NCBI GenBank assembly: GCA_963922205.1
Contig: CAWUHX010000363.1
Coordinates: forward strand, 124,001 to 188,000
Direction: 5' to 3'
DNA from: Romanomermis culicivorax
Taxonomy: Eukaryota; Nematoda; Enoplea; Mermithida; Mermithidae
DNA length: 64,000 nucleotides
Of this stretch, positions 9,599 through 21,831 are shown piece after piece. The notes below the pieces were generated by a model. That model made no database searches. It saw nothing but the letters and a program-made list of their open reading frames with translations, and was not told the DNA's origin. How positions within the stretch are numbered: the first letter of the stretch is position 1; every line of letters begins with the position of its first letter. The translations under genes and the position numbers were made by a program.

Positions 9599-10045
9599 AT
9601 GCATACAGTATATATTCCCAAAACTGTTGATTACTGGGTCAAGATTTATCAACAGAGCATACAAGATAGTCAATTTCAATTAGGTGGTGGTACATTGGAA
9701 GGTTTTAGAGCAGTATACCCATTTTATTAAAGACACCAAGGAGCTGGATTGGGTAGTTTTTTTAAGATTTTATGGAGACTAGCTATGCCCTTGTTGAAGT
9801 CTGCAGGAAAACATGCACTTGCTGCAGGTTCTAAAATTGCAGGTGATATGGTAGAAGCAAGTTCTTTTAAAGAAGGGGTTACAGATCATGGGTGAAATGC
9901 AGCAAGCAATTTATTACACGACAGGTGGTTGTATTTAGAAAGGAAAAGGTCTAGGAAAGCCCAAACATGTAACTTCTACGATACATTTGAAGAGCAATAA
10001 AATGTTGAATAATGGTCATATAAAGCAACATAAACATAAGGAGCT
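9599..10045 (+). pseudogene. Small Polinton virion-type protein remnant (unit 1)
   Basis: ATG at 9599 opens MHTVYIPKTVDYW and a Gln-rich stretch. After a TAA comes a Gly-rich linker (RHQGAGLGSFF) and an amphipathic Ala/Lys helix (LKSAGKHALAAGSKIAG), then basic sequence in shifted frames. A Gly-rich start followed by an amphipathic helix and a basic tail is typical of small capsid-associated proteins located next to the penton gene in Polintons. The exact orthology is uncertain. Stops and frameshifts make it non-functional. The element ends at 10045. Confidence 0.6.
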
Positions 10046-10349
10046 ATTCGATCTCAGGATTTATGGTTTTTAGAGTTTTATAAATTTGTATTGCTCATTT
10101 TTGCAATGTGATTTTACCGGAAAACAGGTGCCTCATTTTTTTACTGTGCCTTTTGTTCCTGCCTACATATATTTGGTAAAAAATATTTTGTGAAAATCTC
10201 TGGTGGTTAAGATTAACTGTTTGATTCAAATATTTGTTTGTTATTTAGCATTAAAAACTGCATCAGAAAGTGAGAAACTTTGTTTTGTTTTGAATCTAAG
10301 CATTTAGTTATTAATGCAGCTAACATCATGATCCTTTGCTAAAAATCAA
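10046..10349. other. Right flank of Polinton, no gene
   Basis: AT-rich flank, also present as 21528-21831 and, diverged, as 37318-37620. It leads directly into the first satellite monomer. Confidence 0.6.
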
Positions 10350-11947
10350 TGATTTCTCCGATTTTCTAAAAGTTTGGTTCATCTGAGCATAGAATTAACA
10401 CTTTCAGTGGAGTCAACAGTGCCGACTCCATATGTTTCGACTTCTTGACTTCAGGAAGGTTGTAGTCTTGAATTGAAATATTTTTTTATTCATGTATTCG
10501 GATTGGCTTTTAGCCAAAAGTCGTGAATTTTCTGAAAATTATGTTCGTCTGAGCCTAGAAACAGCACTTCCAGTGAAATTAGCATGGTCGATTTCACATA
10601 TTTCAACCTTTTTGGGGTGAGAAAGGTCATAGTATCGAATCACACGGTTTTTTATTCATGCATTTAAAATGGCCTTTGACCGAAAGTCACCGATTTTTCC
10701 GATTTTCCAGAACATAAATTCATTCAAGCACAGAAATAACACTTACAGTGGAATCAGCAGCATCAGTTTCATATTGTTTAACCATTTTAGAGTCAGAAAA
10801 ATCGTTGTTTCGATATACTCGATTTTTTATTCCCACATTTGATATGACATTTTTCCGAAAATCGCCGATTTTCCTAGTTATCCGAAATTTCTGTTCATCT
10901 GAGTGTAGAAATAACACTTGCAGTGAAATCAGCAACGCCGATTTCTTAATTTTCGATCCTTTGGACGTCATGAAAATTGAAATTTCGGATTTGGTGGTCG
11001 ATTTTTTAATTCAAGCATTCAAAATGGTTTTTGGTCGAAAATCGCCAGTTTTCCTGATTTTTTTAAAATTCTGTTCACTTGAGCTTAGAAATAACACTTT
11101 CAGCTGAATTAGCGTCACTGATTTCATATTTTTGGACCTTTTTGGGGTCAGAAAGATCCTAGTTTCGAATCACACGAATTTTTATTCATGCTTTCAATAT
11201 GACTTTTGGCCGAAAATCGGCGATTTTCCTAACTTTCCGAAAATTTTGTTCGTCTGAGCCTGAAAATAATACTCCCAGTGAAATCAGTAGGGCTGATTTT
11301 GTTATATTTGACCTTTTTGGAGTCAGAAAGATGGTAGTTTTGCATGAGACGATTTTTTATTCATACATTCAATTCAATTTCTAGTCAAAAAGCGCCAATT
11401 TTTTAGATTTTCAAGAAAATCAGTCCATTCCCACGCAGAAATTGTACTTCCAGTGAATTCAGCAAAGCCGATTTCATATTTTTAAACTTTTTTAGAGTCA
11501 GAAAAGTCCTACTTTCGAATTACAGGGTTTTTCATATATTTAACATGATTTTTGGGCGAAAATCGCATGATCATGTTTTTTGGGTTATAAATTCGTCTGA
11601 GCACCACAACGACACCTCTAGTGGAATCAGTAATGCTGATTTCATATTTTTCCATCCTTTCGACGTCATTAAATTCGAAATTTCGAATTACTCAATCTTT
11701 TAACTCAAGCTTTAAAAATGGTTTTTGGTCAAAAATCGCCGATTTTCCTGATTTTTTGGCAGGAGTCATAGTCGTCTGATCACAGAAATAACACTTTCAG
11801 CGGAATCATCGGCAATGCCTGCTTCATGATTTTTACTTTTTTGACATTATTATTTCCGTTTTTACTGATAGCACCTTGCATTTAATTCAAAATGTTAAAA
11901 ACTGTTTCAAAAAAATCGATTTTTGGATCTGTGTTTGGCGACGGGGG
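10350..11947. repeat. ~176-bp satellite array between units 1 and 2
   Basis: The landmark AGAAATAACACTT-CAGTG (with variants) occurs near 10393, 10555, 10732, 10908, 11087, 11262, 11437, 11604 and 11794, giving spacings of about 162-190 bp, mostly 175-179. Monomers are clearly diverged from each other but keep their order of blocks. Several contain a near-perfect palindrome of the type AAAATCGCCGATTTT (10858-10872, 11213-11227). Short ORFs here are open only because of base composition and are not genes. Confidence 0.9.
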
Positions 11948-12182
11948 AATTTTTTTAACATCAAGCTTTGGTCGTAAAATGACGTCATGGAGTCTGTCAG
12001 ATAAGTCAATTCTTTTGTCTGTGTAGCTTAAATTTGCTTTGTGTAAACTTTTTCAGGACTGTGTTGACCCGGAGACCAATTTTTTTCATTTTATGTATTG
12101 CTTATGTTTTTTACACATGATAAAATGAACATCAAGTGTAAACATGCAAAATAAATTTACACACTGTGTAAGAGGGATATTC

Positions 12183-12527
12183 CTAGACACTTGCATTAGT
12201 TTGTTGAAGTTTTATATCCACTTTAGTGTTTGCGAATGGAGACAATAGGATGGGGGGTTTGTCAATTGTCTCCATAAGCCTGCAGGAGGCCGCGGTTGTT
12301 GAAATAATCTTACTGCAATATCCCTCCAAGAGTCTACTGTAGTATTCATTCTTCGAGTATTCTTGTTCAGATTTTGCGTTCTTGGTGACTATGTCACTAG
12401 AATACGATTTTCCACTACCAAAATTTGGATCTTTGCTCCTATCTGTCCAAGAAAAGGGTGCACGGAGTCCGATTAAGTAGGACTTACATAATTTTTTCCG
12501 CGTTGAATTTGGGTTATTTATGCACAT
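12183..12527 (-). CDS. Unrecognised antisense ORF, 114 codons (unit 2)
   Basis: Identical in translation to the 706-1050 ORF and in the same context: downstream of the satellite and convergent with the hairpin-rich hAT-like end. The same possible internal GTAAGT/CAG intron is present. Confidence 0.35.
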   Translation of the reverse strand: MCINNPNSTRKKLCKSYLIGLRAPFSWTDRSKDPNFGSGKSYSSDIVTKNAKSEQEYSKNEYYSRLLEGYCSKIISTTAASCRLMETIDKPPILLSPFANTKVDIKLQQTNASV

Positions 12528-13166
12528 TGGGACAGAGCTATGGGCTCTGTTGTTTTTTGAAGGCAGTGGTTATTCAGCGCCCAGCGCTGAATGACCAAGC
12601 ATGTTAATTTTTTTTATGCAGCGCCGTGTGCTGAATAACATTTTATCATTACCACAGTGTTTTTTTGTGTGCCAAAACATGGTTTTTGGCGCAAAAAAAT
12701 TTGGAATGGCACAAAAAATTTTGAGCGTTTGTGTCAACTGGAACAAATTTTTTGGCTGGTCAAACATAAAATTTCCTTGATTTTCAGACGTTTTAGGGGC
12801 TGAAAATGCTGGAATTTTTCAGCGCTTTGTGCCGAGTCAATAAGTATAATAATTCCTATTTGTAGATTCGGCCCAAACACGAACTATTTCTCTTCGAATA
12901 GTGTATTGGTATCATTGCAGCAAACTGTATAAACTGTCAAGACTGGTGAGTAAAAAGAAATTCTGAATATTCCCTGTTCATTCAGTCAGATTCAGATTTT
13001 AAAGTGAAATTCTTACTTTTTGTGTATGATCGATTCAAACAGAAAAATCGATATTGTTGATAATGGTACCATGTTTGGATCGAAAATTTACACTATTTTC
13101 GACTTTATTTTCTCTAGTCTTTACATTGTTGTTGAATAATACATATATCCCATACGTTTAAGACCT

Positions 13167-13752
13167 CTGACCAGTTGGGGGGGGGGGTAAATCGGATATT
13201 TTGGGGGAGGGTAGAAAAAAGTCGAAATTTTTCCCAAAAAAGGCTAAAAAACATACACTTTTTTGCAAATTTTTTTAATTTTTTCCAAACTGGGGGGGTT
13301 GGGGGGGGGGAAATGATTTTGGGTACAGGGTTGGCCAGGTTGGGGGGCTCCCCCCCAACCCCCCGGCCAAGTACAGGTACGTAGTCGAAAATTGAATCCA
13401 TTTGAACTTCTTGAACAATTCAAGACCTAAGGTAAAGTGGTTTGACTTTGATCAGAGGCGACTTTGATCACCCCCCAACCCCTCCCCCAAGTACAGGTAT
13501 GCGTATGTCTTCATTAGGGTTCTATAAGACTGATTTTGGCATACCTGTAAAATCTCCAACCAGTTCGGGGGGGTGGGGGGTCAGAAAAAGTCGAAATTTT
13601 TCACAAAAAAGCCAAAAAACATACCCTTTTTTGCAAATTTTTTCAGATTTTCCAAACTGGGGGGGGGGGTTGGGTTATGTTGGGTACATGGTTGGCCAAG
13701 TTGGGGGGGAGTCCCCCTCCCCCAACCCGCCCCAAGTACAGGTATGGATTTT
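13167..13752. repeat. G-run block (unit 2)
   Basis: Same as 1690-2270 but with different run lengths (for example GGGGGGGTTGGGGGGGGGG near 13292 and GGGGGGGTGGGGGG near 13567). These account for the 5-bp change in offset between units 1 and 2. Confidence 0.85.
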
Positions 13753-13943
13753 GGGAGATTGGATCGGACTGGTTTATTTTTGTGCTCAGATAGCACTCTT
13801 AATATATTCTACATTGCGATTTACCTCTGCTAGTCAGGGCAGCCATCTCCAAACAATTTCTGTGTAGAAAAATTGAGATTTTCAATCATAATCACAATGA
13901 TTCAACTTCATTCAATACAAATTTCAAATTGGAAGGATTGGAG

Positions 13944-15255
13944 GTTGCCTGAATGTAGAAGTACTTTCAATGAAGATAATAGCTGAAGGTGAAAAAGCTG
14001 ATTTTGCATTTCACATTTTACACTCCCATTTTTACAGGCCTGGCCTTAAATGTCACGAGTTTTTTCCCCATTCTAATGAAGGTTGGATCCTTTTCATTAG
14101 TAAATGGCTATACCAGTAAATTGATTCATTTTCTACAGTATGCGATTGATAATTCATACTGGTCCAGGGACCCCAACAGGCAACGAAGGACATAAAAGTT
14201 TATGGACATGCTAACGAATGCTTTAAGCATGCAAAAAATTTTTTCTAAGAAGAGTCCAATCCAAAAAACGTGAGTTTCAGATTGAAAATTGAACATATTA
14301 TTCAAATATCTTATGTTGTTGACCAATGTTAATTCTGAATATTCCTATTCAGTTTTTATGCTCCCCTTAAAAGTTGCTCCTTTCCATTTCTTCGATTTCA
14401 GTAAATTTAAAACTTGATTTTTTCTCAGTTTTGGTTGAAATATTCATTTATCACTCATTTTTTTGATATTAACCATGGAAAGATGGAATCCAACTCCATT
14501 CAGATATGTGTTGTTTAATTTTAAAAATGTTGGAAAACAATTCTTTTGATTTCTAGGATGGAAGCAGCTTCTATAGATACAGTAGCCACCATGAGTTACA
14601 AGGAATGCTTGTCTTTCATTCGAGATGAGAGGGTTTTGGCACAATTTTGAGATATTTGCATTAGAAATGGCCATAGTTCGAGGAGCGATTACAACTTGGC
14701 TTTATATTTTATTTCAGCCATGGTTTTGTATGTGAACAGCCCTTTTCCGGAGGTCATCTACAAGAGCAAATTGAAATATATTAACAAATTTACAGATGAG
14801 GGTGGGATGGAATATGAACTGATCAAATTACCAGACTCCAAATGTGGCCTATCCATGACTGTTATGAGTGCGGATGTACGATTATATTTTGACTTATATC
14901 AAAGTTTACGGAAAAAATACACTGAGCAAAAAAATGTGGATAACAGCAGCTTCACGTTTGTCAACCCAAATTTCAAAAATTGGACCATCATATTTCGGAC
15001 CGAATTATTGATATGATACGCGCTGACAATGCCCAAAATGATACTAATTTCGCCTTAGTCCACGCTTATCAAGTTGGAAGGGCGTCTGTAACGTCAGCCG
15101 TTGTGAAAGTGACACAAGATTTTGAAGATACAATTGCTGAAAGTCAAATTGACATCAGTCAGAATGTATGTGCCCATAGCAGCAGAACGTCTTTTCGAAT
15201 TTACCATGAGTCAGTTGATCTACATTCATACAAGCATTTTTATCTCCAGTGCTAG
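13944..15255 (+). pseudogene. Pseudogene X (unit 2)
   Basis: Same exon structure and the same stops and frameshift as 2462-3773, with introns at 13989-14037 and 14270-14556. A single substitution in the last exon changes Asn to Asp near 15024. Confidence 0.6.
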
Positions 15256-15364
15256 GCAAATCAGAGATATTTGCCTGCACAAATGCATATGAATCGAGAG
15301 ACACTCAAAGAAAACAAACGAATGTGTAAAAAGTGCAATCATAGCTCAGTCAGTAGTCTGTGGT

Positions 15365-16482
15365 GTGCTGGGGGAACTTAAAACTTCAAAAATAATTTTG
15401 TTAAGAACGAGGTTTGAAGAACTCACTATCGAATGGTACAGAATATTGGGACAAGTCAAGAACAGCAATGAACCCAGTTTGGCAGAAAATTTTGAAAGAC
15501 CCGAAAATCAGGGTGGAGCGATAGATATTGTTAACACTCTATCGGAAGACGTTAACATCAATTCCAGTATTTTGTCCGAGGAAGACAATGAGAGCCCGCT
15601 CTCAGCTTAATCAAAGTTTTTGATAACTGGCTCAACACACCCATCATTGATAAAAATTGAGAGAGCCATTGAAACCCACATTCCATTTCAAAATTTTTTG
15701 AAAGTTCAAACGAGAACAAAAGAAAAGTGGAACAAAAGTCTTCCCTGGAAAACTGTTCTTGAATCCAGACAACCATCTCGGTAATATATTTATATAGATG
15801 TATTTCCAATAATTCAGAATGAGGTAGTGAACTTTACATTTTTCAGTTACTTCACAGATGGTTGGCGGAGAGCAGCTGAAAAATTCCTTCAACGTAAAAC
15901 AAAATTAGCAGCAGTTCCCAACAGTTTGTCCGTTTGTGATGAGTTAATTCCTGTAAGCGAATTTTAATTACACTCATCACCCTACATATTTATTCATTTT
16001 CCAGGATATTGAAATTGCAAAGGCCTCAACAGGTGAAAGATCGTCAAAAAAGAGGTTATCTCAAGTGATACAGGAATCTTGTGGAAAGTCAGAAAAGGGC
16101 CAGAAAAATGAAGAGAAGAGACCGACACTCAATGTATTGTGAAAATTGGTGTATGCAAATTTAATGCATTATTTAGCGAGAATTCAATCAGTGGCCTTAT
16201 TCAAATTTTTGTGTTACGAATTCAACTTTGCAAAATTGGTGGACGATGAATGTTTGGAAATTTTACAAATGGCAGCTAGACGATTGGACTTGGAATTCAG
16301 CGAACCCAATCAAAAGCTGATCTCTACCTTTGAAATTGTGGCATCAAGGATGGTAAACTGAATATCACTTGTTTGAAATTTTCATTGAATCTTTTTCTCT
16401 TGTTTAGGCTGATCCATTGTTTGATCAAACAAGCAAATCGAATGATTCACATCGCTCGCAGTGTGTTAACCGCAGAATGTGA
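15365..16482 (+). pseudogene. Pseudogene Y (unit 2)
   Basis: Same exons, introns and premature stops as 3883-5000, with a few missense differences (for example near 15448 and 16019). Confidence 0.6.
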
Positions 16483-17796
16483 CACCCACACCCGTAGTGA
16501 GTTTCATTGACTAGTGTATCTGTTGGACTTTGAAAATTTCGATTTTTTTGTTGTGAGATTTAATTACCAAAAAATTCTTCCTGTGTCACTTTTCACATTG
16601 AGTTTTATGCCAAAACTAGGATCTTGATTTTTCAGAACCAAGTAAGTAAAGCTAGAGCTCTTGATGCTGTCTGAATTGATATTTATTTCACAAGCTAAAT
16701 TCTGGTTTACATTGAATGTTCAACTTGATACCTTAATTTATAGAAAGTTTTGCTGAGTTCGCCTCAAACAAACACCCGGAGACCGAATAAAACACACAGT
16801 GTAATCAATTTTGATGTCTCTGATAAATAAAATATTGTGATTTTCTATTTGATATAGTTTCTGTTTCAAATCGTGCTTACAAGTATTTTTTGTTGATGAT
16901 AACATCATGTCATAAAATTTTATAAAGCTTGGCATAAGATCATTATAACAAATTATACGGTATTGAATGGTCATGGCAAAATTCTATATGGTAGTTAATA
17001 TGGTCTATTACAAATATTCATAAGATCTTGGACAATCCTACACATTTTTATACTTGACATTATATTATACCTTACCCTTTTTATAAGAATCCAAAACCCT
17101 GGGACTACTGTAAGCTATCTAGAAAAAAGAAAAAGACCTGAGAAGGTAATGTATAAAAGACAAAAATCAACCTAAAGGGAACATGTAGTGGACAAAGAAA
17201 AAAGAGCATATCTAGTGGACAAAATAAAAAGACGCCCATAAAATTATTGTCATTTCATAGAGAACATATACTGGCCAGTATCAAAAATAATGAGTAATGG
17301 GACAAAGGGAAAAGAGCATGCCTAGTGGAAATAAAGAGAAGACCAACAGGAAAAGTGTTATTGATCTAAAAAGAAAACATTTTGCCAGCAGTGAAAAAAA
17401 GCACCTGTACTTGACAAAGGAGAAACACTACTGAATGACTTTTCAAAAATCTAATGTGTTGTTTGCTTAAATTACAAAATAGTCTCATCTAACCCATGAC
17501 TGTAGGCTACTGTAAGCTGCCTAGAAAAAAGGAAAAGACCTGAGAAGGTAATGTATGAAAAACAAAAATGGATCTAAAGAGAACATGTGGACAAAGAAAA
17601 AAGAGCGTGTGTAGTGGAAAAAAGGAAAAAGATGCATGTTTAATTTTTCATGGAAGTTAGCTTCACTGTATTTTGTTCTGTCCAACTATTCATGTTTTAC
17701 TGTATTGAAATTTTGGTAATTATAAATAGCATCTCAATGAAATAAAATCATTTTGAAAAAGTGTCCTAATAAAAAAAGTGGTTGGTTTTTCTTGGA

Positions 17797-18410
17797 ATGT
17801 CAGACCTTGATGAGTTTCATATATGGAAATATCCATTTAACTGCATAGTTTCTGCTTTAACAAAATCAGGAAAAACACAATTTGTTAAAAAACTTGTTAT
17901 TTTTGCTAAAGAAATGATTCACCCTGCTCCTGTGAAAATTTATTGGTGTTATTCTGAATGGCAAGAAGCTTTTGATGAATTAGTTCAAAAATGTTCTTAT
18001 GTACAATTCATTGAAGGTTCACCTGACTTGGACGAACTTCAAAAAAGTAAAGATACACCTAAACTATTAATTATGGATTATATGATGCAAAAGATGAAGA
18101 ATGATCAACATTTAACTCAACTTTTTACTAAAGGATTGCATCACTGGAATCTATCAATTACATATATAGTTCAAAATGCATTTTTTGATGGAATGCATAC
18201 AAGTAGAATAAATGCTTAATATTTGATTCTTTTAAAAAACCCTAATGATAGATTACAAGTTCACACACTGGCTCGACAGGTTTTCCCAACTACTTCAAAT
18301 TATTTTATAGAAGCATGTGAGGATGCTACCAGTATATCATATGGCTATTTATTATTAGATCTTACACAGACATGTCCTGAAAAATATCAACTTATTATTT
18401 ATGGATATGT
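17797..18410 (+). pseudogene. Polinton packaging ATPase remnant (unit 2)
   Basis: As for 6315-6928, with the same Walker B Asp-to-Tyr change, premature TAA at 18217-18219 and lost C-terminus. Confidence 0.85.
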
Positions 18411-19217
18411 TATACAGTAAATACACTTCTCTTAATAGTCGTACCGTAATTCTTTTTATATCTGTTTTTATTGTATGGTTACAATATCCTTTTCAAATTT
18501 ATGAAAATGGAGAAACTGTAAATGTTACCGATTTTATGATACCAAATACAAATAATTCTATAGATCGGGAATTATTATGGGAAAATTATAAATTGCATAT
18601 AACACCCTTACTACATTTTGTAGAAAAAATATTTACAATGTCCTCTACTTCCCAGAATGAAGACATAAAATGTTCAATAGTAGAATGGTTTAATAGAACC
18701 TTAAAAACTAAATTGTTTAAATATTTTACAGAGTTTACTACTTATATATGGATCGATATTTTGTCAACAGTAGTTTTGAACTATAATCATTCTATTCATG
18801 GATCAATTGGTGAAAAATCAGTTAATGTGAATTCTTGGAATGAAAACCTTATATGGCAGAGACTTTACCCCAAGAACGCATACACTAGAAAACTCAAGAT
18901 TACGTGCGAATTAGCAAGCATAGAGGTGTGTTCGACAAAGGTTATTTACCTCAATAGAGTGAGGAAGTTTTTACGGTAAAACAAACTGTAAAGACTAGAA
19001 ACCAAATACTTTATAGAATTCAGGATTTGGAAGGCGAGGATATAGAAGGACGTTTTTATGAAAAAGAGCTACAGAAAATTGATTTTAACCCTGATATCAA
19101 AGGATATAGAATTGAAAAGGTTTTAAAAACATTGTGGGGTTATCCTGAAAAATTCAACAGCTGGATTTTAGAAAATGAAATAAAGAACAACAATTACAAT
19201 GAACAACTTTGAATTGA
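18411..19217 (+). pseudogene. Polinton integrase with chromodomain, remnant (unit 2)
   Basis: Copy of 6929-7735 with the same missing N-terminus, frameshift and chromodomain. Confidence 0.82.
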
Positions 19218-19607
19218 CATACTATGTTCAACAAGATACAATTTTATCAAGAATTTTTCTCGGAGTTTTTGCTTGTGATACATTACCAAAGATAGTTAAA
19301 AGACCTGCCACTCTAATTGCAAACATAGATTCATCTTTTCAAAAAGGAAGTAATTGGATTGCTATGTATTTCGATAATGACAACTCTGTATATTATTTTG
19401 ATTCATATGGTTTACCACCAATTATTCCTGCTTTTATAGACTATATTAACAAAAATGCTACAGTAAGACACATAAATGTGAAAGGCCTACAAATTTTTAT
19501 AGCAGAGTTTGTGGTGTATATACTTTGTATTTTTTGTATTGTGTTCCTATGTATAAAATGTTTTAAAGTTTTAGTAATACAAATTTTGCTTATAATGATT
19601 AGTTAGT
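19200..19607 (+). pseudogene. Polinton adenain-type protease, degenerate (unit 2)
   Basis: Identical in translation to 7718-8125, including the His-to-Asn change and the frameshift before the Cys segment. Confidence 0.82.
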
Positions 19608-19844
19608 TTGTAAGATCTTTCATTGTAAGTTTTCTGTAAAAGGTCCATTGTGAAATAAATTATGTTCACATTTGTAAAGTTAACTCCACCTTCTTCATGT
19701 ATTTTTGTATAATTTTATTACTTTACTAGCTCCGCCTCCTCTATGTATTTTTGTATAATTTTATTGGTTACTTTACTAGCTCCGCCTATTTATAAATCTA
19801 TAATTAATTAGTTAATTGTTAGATAAAATGTTTTTTATCTTGAA

Positions 19845-20150
19845 ATGGACAGTAGTAATAGTAGGCATTTGGAAACATCTCCCATCAGTGTTTGGGAGTT
19901 TTTTGGAAAATGTCTACCTCAAAACGAACTGGTGTTCTTCAGTCAGGCCATACTAATATACATTGTAGTCATTACAGCTATAATAAATTTATCTCTCTAC
20001 AATACTAATACACAATTGTGGGTTGGCTTATTGTGCCATTGTATAGGATATTTTTTACTTAGTCCTGTACCAACACTGTTACCTTCTCCAAACTCATTAA
20101 AGACAATAGCCACAACAGCCAACACTGTAAATAATAATGACAACCTTTGA
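19845..20150 (+). CDS. Polinton small transmembrane protein (unit 2)
   Basis: Identical in translation to 8363-8668 and in the same position before the penton remnant. Deleted in unit 3. Confidence 0.65.
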   Translation: MDSSNSRHLETSPISVWEFFGKCLPQNELVFFSQAILIYIVVITAIINLSLYNTNTQLWVGLLCHCIGYFLLSPVPTLLPSPNSLKTIATTANTVNNNDNL

Positions 20151-20934
20151 CGACAATAGCCAATATGGAAACACACCCTGTGATTTTTCAGCTCATTCAC
20201 CCTACCCTTTAAAACTAGATGGAAACTGAGAGGTAGGCTTAAGTGAAATAATATATCCATACAGCTGGGCTACAATTTCCAACCATGGTTATGATAATGT
20301 TTTAAGATTAATTACAGATGGTATTAGAAATAAAGTCAAAGAAATTATAGTAATAGTTTTTGGGAGCAGCTATTGCAGGAACAGATATTGAAATTGTATT
20401 TTCACATGATGAACATGCATGAGGATTGGTTAATTTAAAAATAAAAAGTGGTACAAGTTTGCGTTGAATTGATCTAAGCAATCATTTAATGGAAATTCTT
20501 GGTTTTAGAGCTACTAACACTGCTTCTGATGCAACTGCTGAAGATGTTTTAAATAGAAGTGTCAATATTAACCTATATACTGTTGGAGAGAAACCATCAA
20601 AAAATTCTAAGACTCATATTTGACCATCCAAATCTATTTTTCTTGCCAATCCAGGAAATAAACATTCATATATGTTGGGGATTCAGCCACGAAATTTAAA
20701 CGATTAACAGAGTTTTTATGTTTACTGTAATATTATCAGAAATAAAATTGTTGGAAATACTTTAGCACCACTTTTACGTATAGTGAATGCGCAGGGGAAA
20801 TACAAGGATATAGTAAGCTGATTATAGGAAACACCTCACTATATACCCATTCAATTGAAAGAAATTACGGTACTTAAAATAAATATAAAAAACATTCCAT
20901 TTGGGAATGTTATAGTTAAATTACATTTTAAGTG
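20137..20934 (+). pseudogene. Polinton penton-like minor capsid remnant (unit 2)
   Basis: Copy of 8655-9452 with the same interruptions. Confidence 0.8.
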
Positions 20935-21080
20935 ATGTACTCCTTCATTCTTATAATACTATTGAATTTATCACAATCATTCATTCATTTGCTTTTGAAC
21001 ACGTTGTGGTCAGGTTGAATTTTCGCAAGCACTCTTAATTTATCTATTTATTTATTTAATTTTTATCTACAAAGCAAAAT

Positions 21081-21527
21081 ATGCATACAGTATATATTCC
21101 CAAAACTGTTGATTACTGGGTCAAGATTTATCAACAGAGCATACAAGATAGTCAATTTCAATTAGGTGGTGGTACATTGGAAGGTTTTAGAGCAGTATAC
21201 CCATTTTATTAAAGACACCAAGGAGCTGGATTGGGTAGTTTTTTTAAGATTTTATGGAGACTAGCTATGCCCTTGTTGAAGTCTGCAGGAAAACATGCAC
21301 TTGCTGCAGGTTCTAAAATTGCAGGTGATATGGTAGAAGCAAGTTCTTTTAAAGAAGGGGTTACAGATCATGGGTGAAATGCAGCAAGCAATTTATTACA
21401 CGACAGGTGGTTGTATTTAGAAAGGAAAAGGTCTAGGAAAGCCCAAACATGTAACTTCTACGATACATTTGAAGAGCAATAAAATGTTGAATAATGGTCA
21501 TATAAAGCAACATAAACATAAGGAGCT
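21081..21527 (+). pseudogene. Small Polinton virion-type protein remnant (unit 2)
   Basis: Copy of 9599-10045. In unit 3 only about 37 bases of it (29991-30027) remain before the array breaks. Confidence 0.6.
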
Positions 21528-21831
21528 ATTCGATCTCAGGATTTATGGTTTTTAGAGTTTTATAAATTTGTATTGCTCATTTTTGCAATGTGATTTTACC
21601 GGAAAACAGGTGCCTCATTTTTTTACTGTGCCTTTTGTTCCTGCCTACATATATTTGGTAAAAAATATTTTGTGAAAATCTCTGGTGGTTAAGATTAACT
21701 GTTTGATTCAAATATTTGTTTGTTATTTAGCATTAAAAACTGCATCAGAAAGTGAGAAACTTTGTTTTGTTTTGAATCTAAGCATTTAGTTATTAATGCA
21801 GCTAACATCATGATCCTTTGCTAAAAATCAA

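Larger units (their letters stand above)
5414..10045 (+). mobile_element. Degenerate Polinton/Maverick, 4.6 kb (unit 1)
   Basis: The boundaries come from comparison with 37260-37660, where the same flanks are joined directly (GTATTTTTTGTTG followed within a few bases by GATCTCAGG). Inside, all on the plus strand, are remnants of a packaging ATPase, integrase with chromodomain, adenain-type protease, small membrane protein, penton-like capsid protein and a small virion-type protein, which is a Polinton gene set. Protein-primed DNA polymerase B and the major capsid gene are absent, so this is a deleted copy (typical Polintons are 15-20 kb). No terminal inverted repeat or target duplication could be confirmed. 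Confidence 0.85.
1..11477. repeat. Tandem unit 1 of the 11.48-kb amplicon
   Basis: Base 1 corresponds to base 11478 and then to base 22960, and the order of all internal landmarks repeats. The offset to unit 2 is 11477 at the left and 11482 after the G-runs, so most of the length difference sits in poly-G tracts. Apart from scattered substitutions, units 1 and 2 read the same throughout, including identical stops and frameshifts in every pseudogene, so they duplicated after those genes had decayed. The left boundary is arbitrary because the window begins inside a satellite block. Recent segmental duplication or an assembly duplication are both possible. Confidence 0.95.
16896..21527 (+). mobile_element. 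Degenerate Polinton/Maverick (unit 2)
   Basis: Copy of 5414-10045, same gene remnants and same lesions. Confidence 0.85.

Noticed and set aside
10720..11384. ORFs of 60-119 codons in the satellite
   Set aside because: They repeat the same FxKSPIFLxFxKFCSSE pattern because each monomer is a copy. They overlap on both strands and lack gene context.
10350..11947. CRISPR-like array
   Set aside because: Repeats are about 176 bp, degenerate and contiguous without spacers, and the genome is eukaryotic: a satellite.
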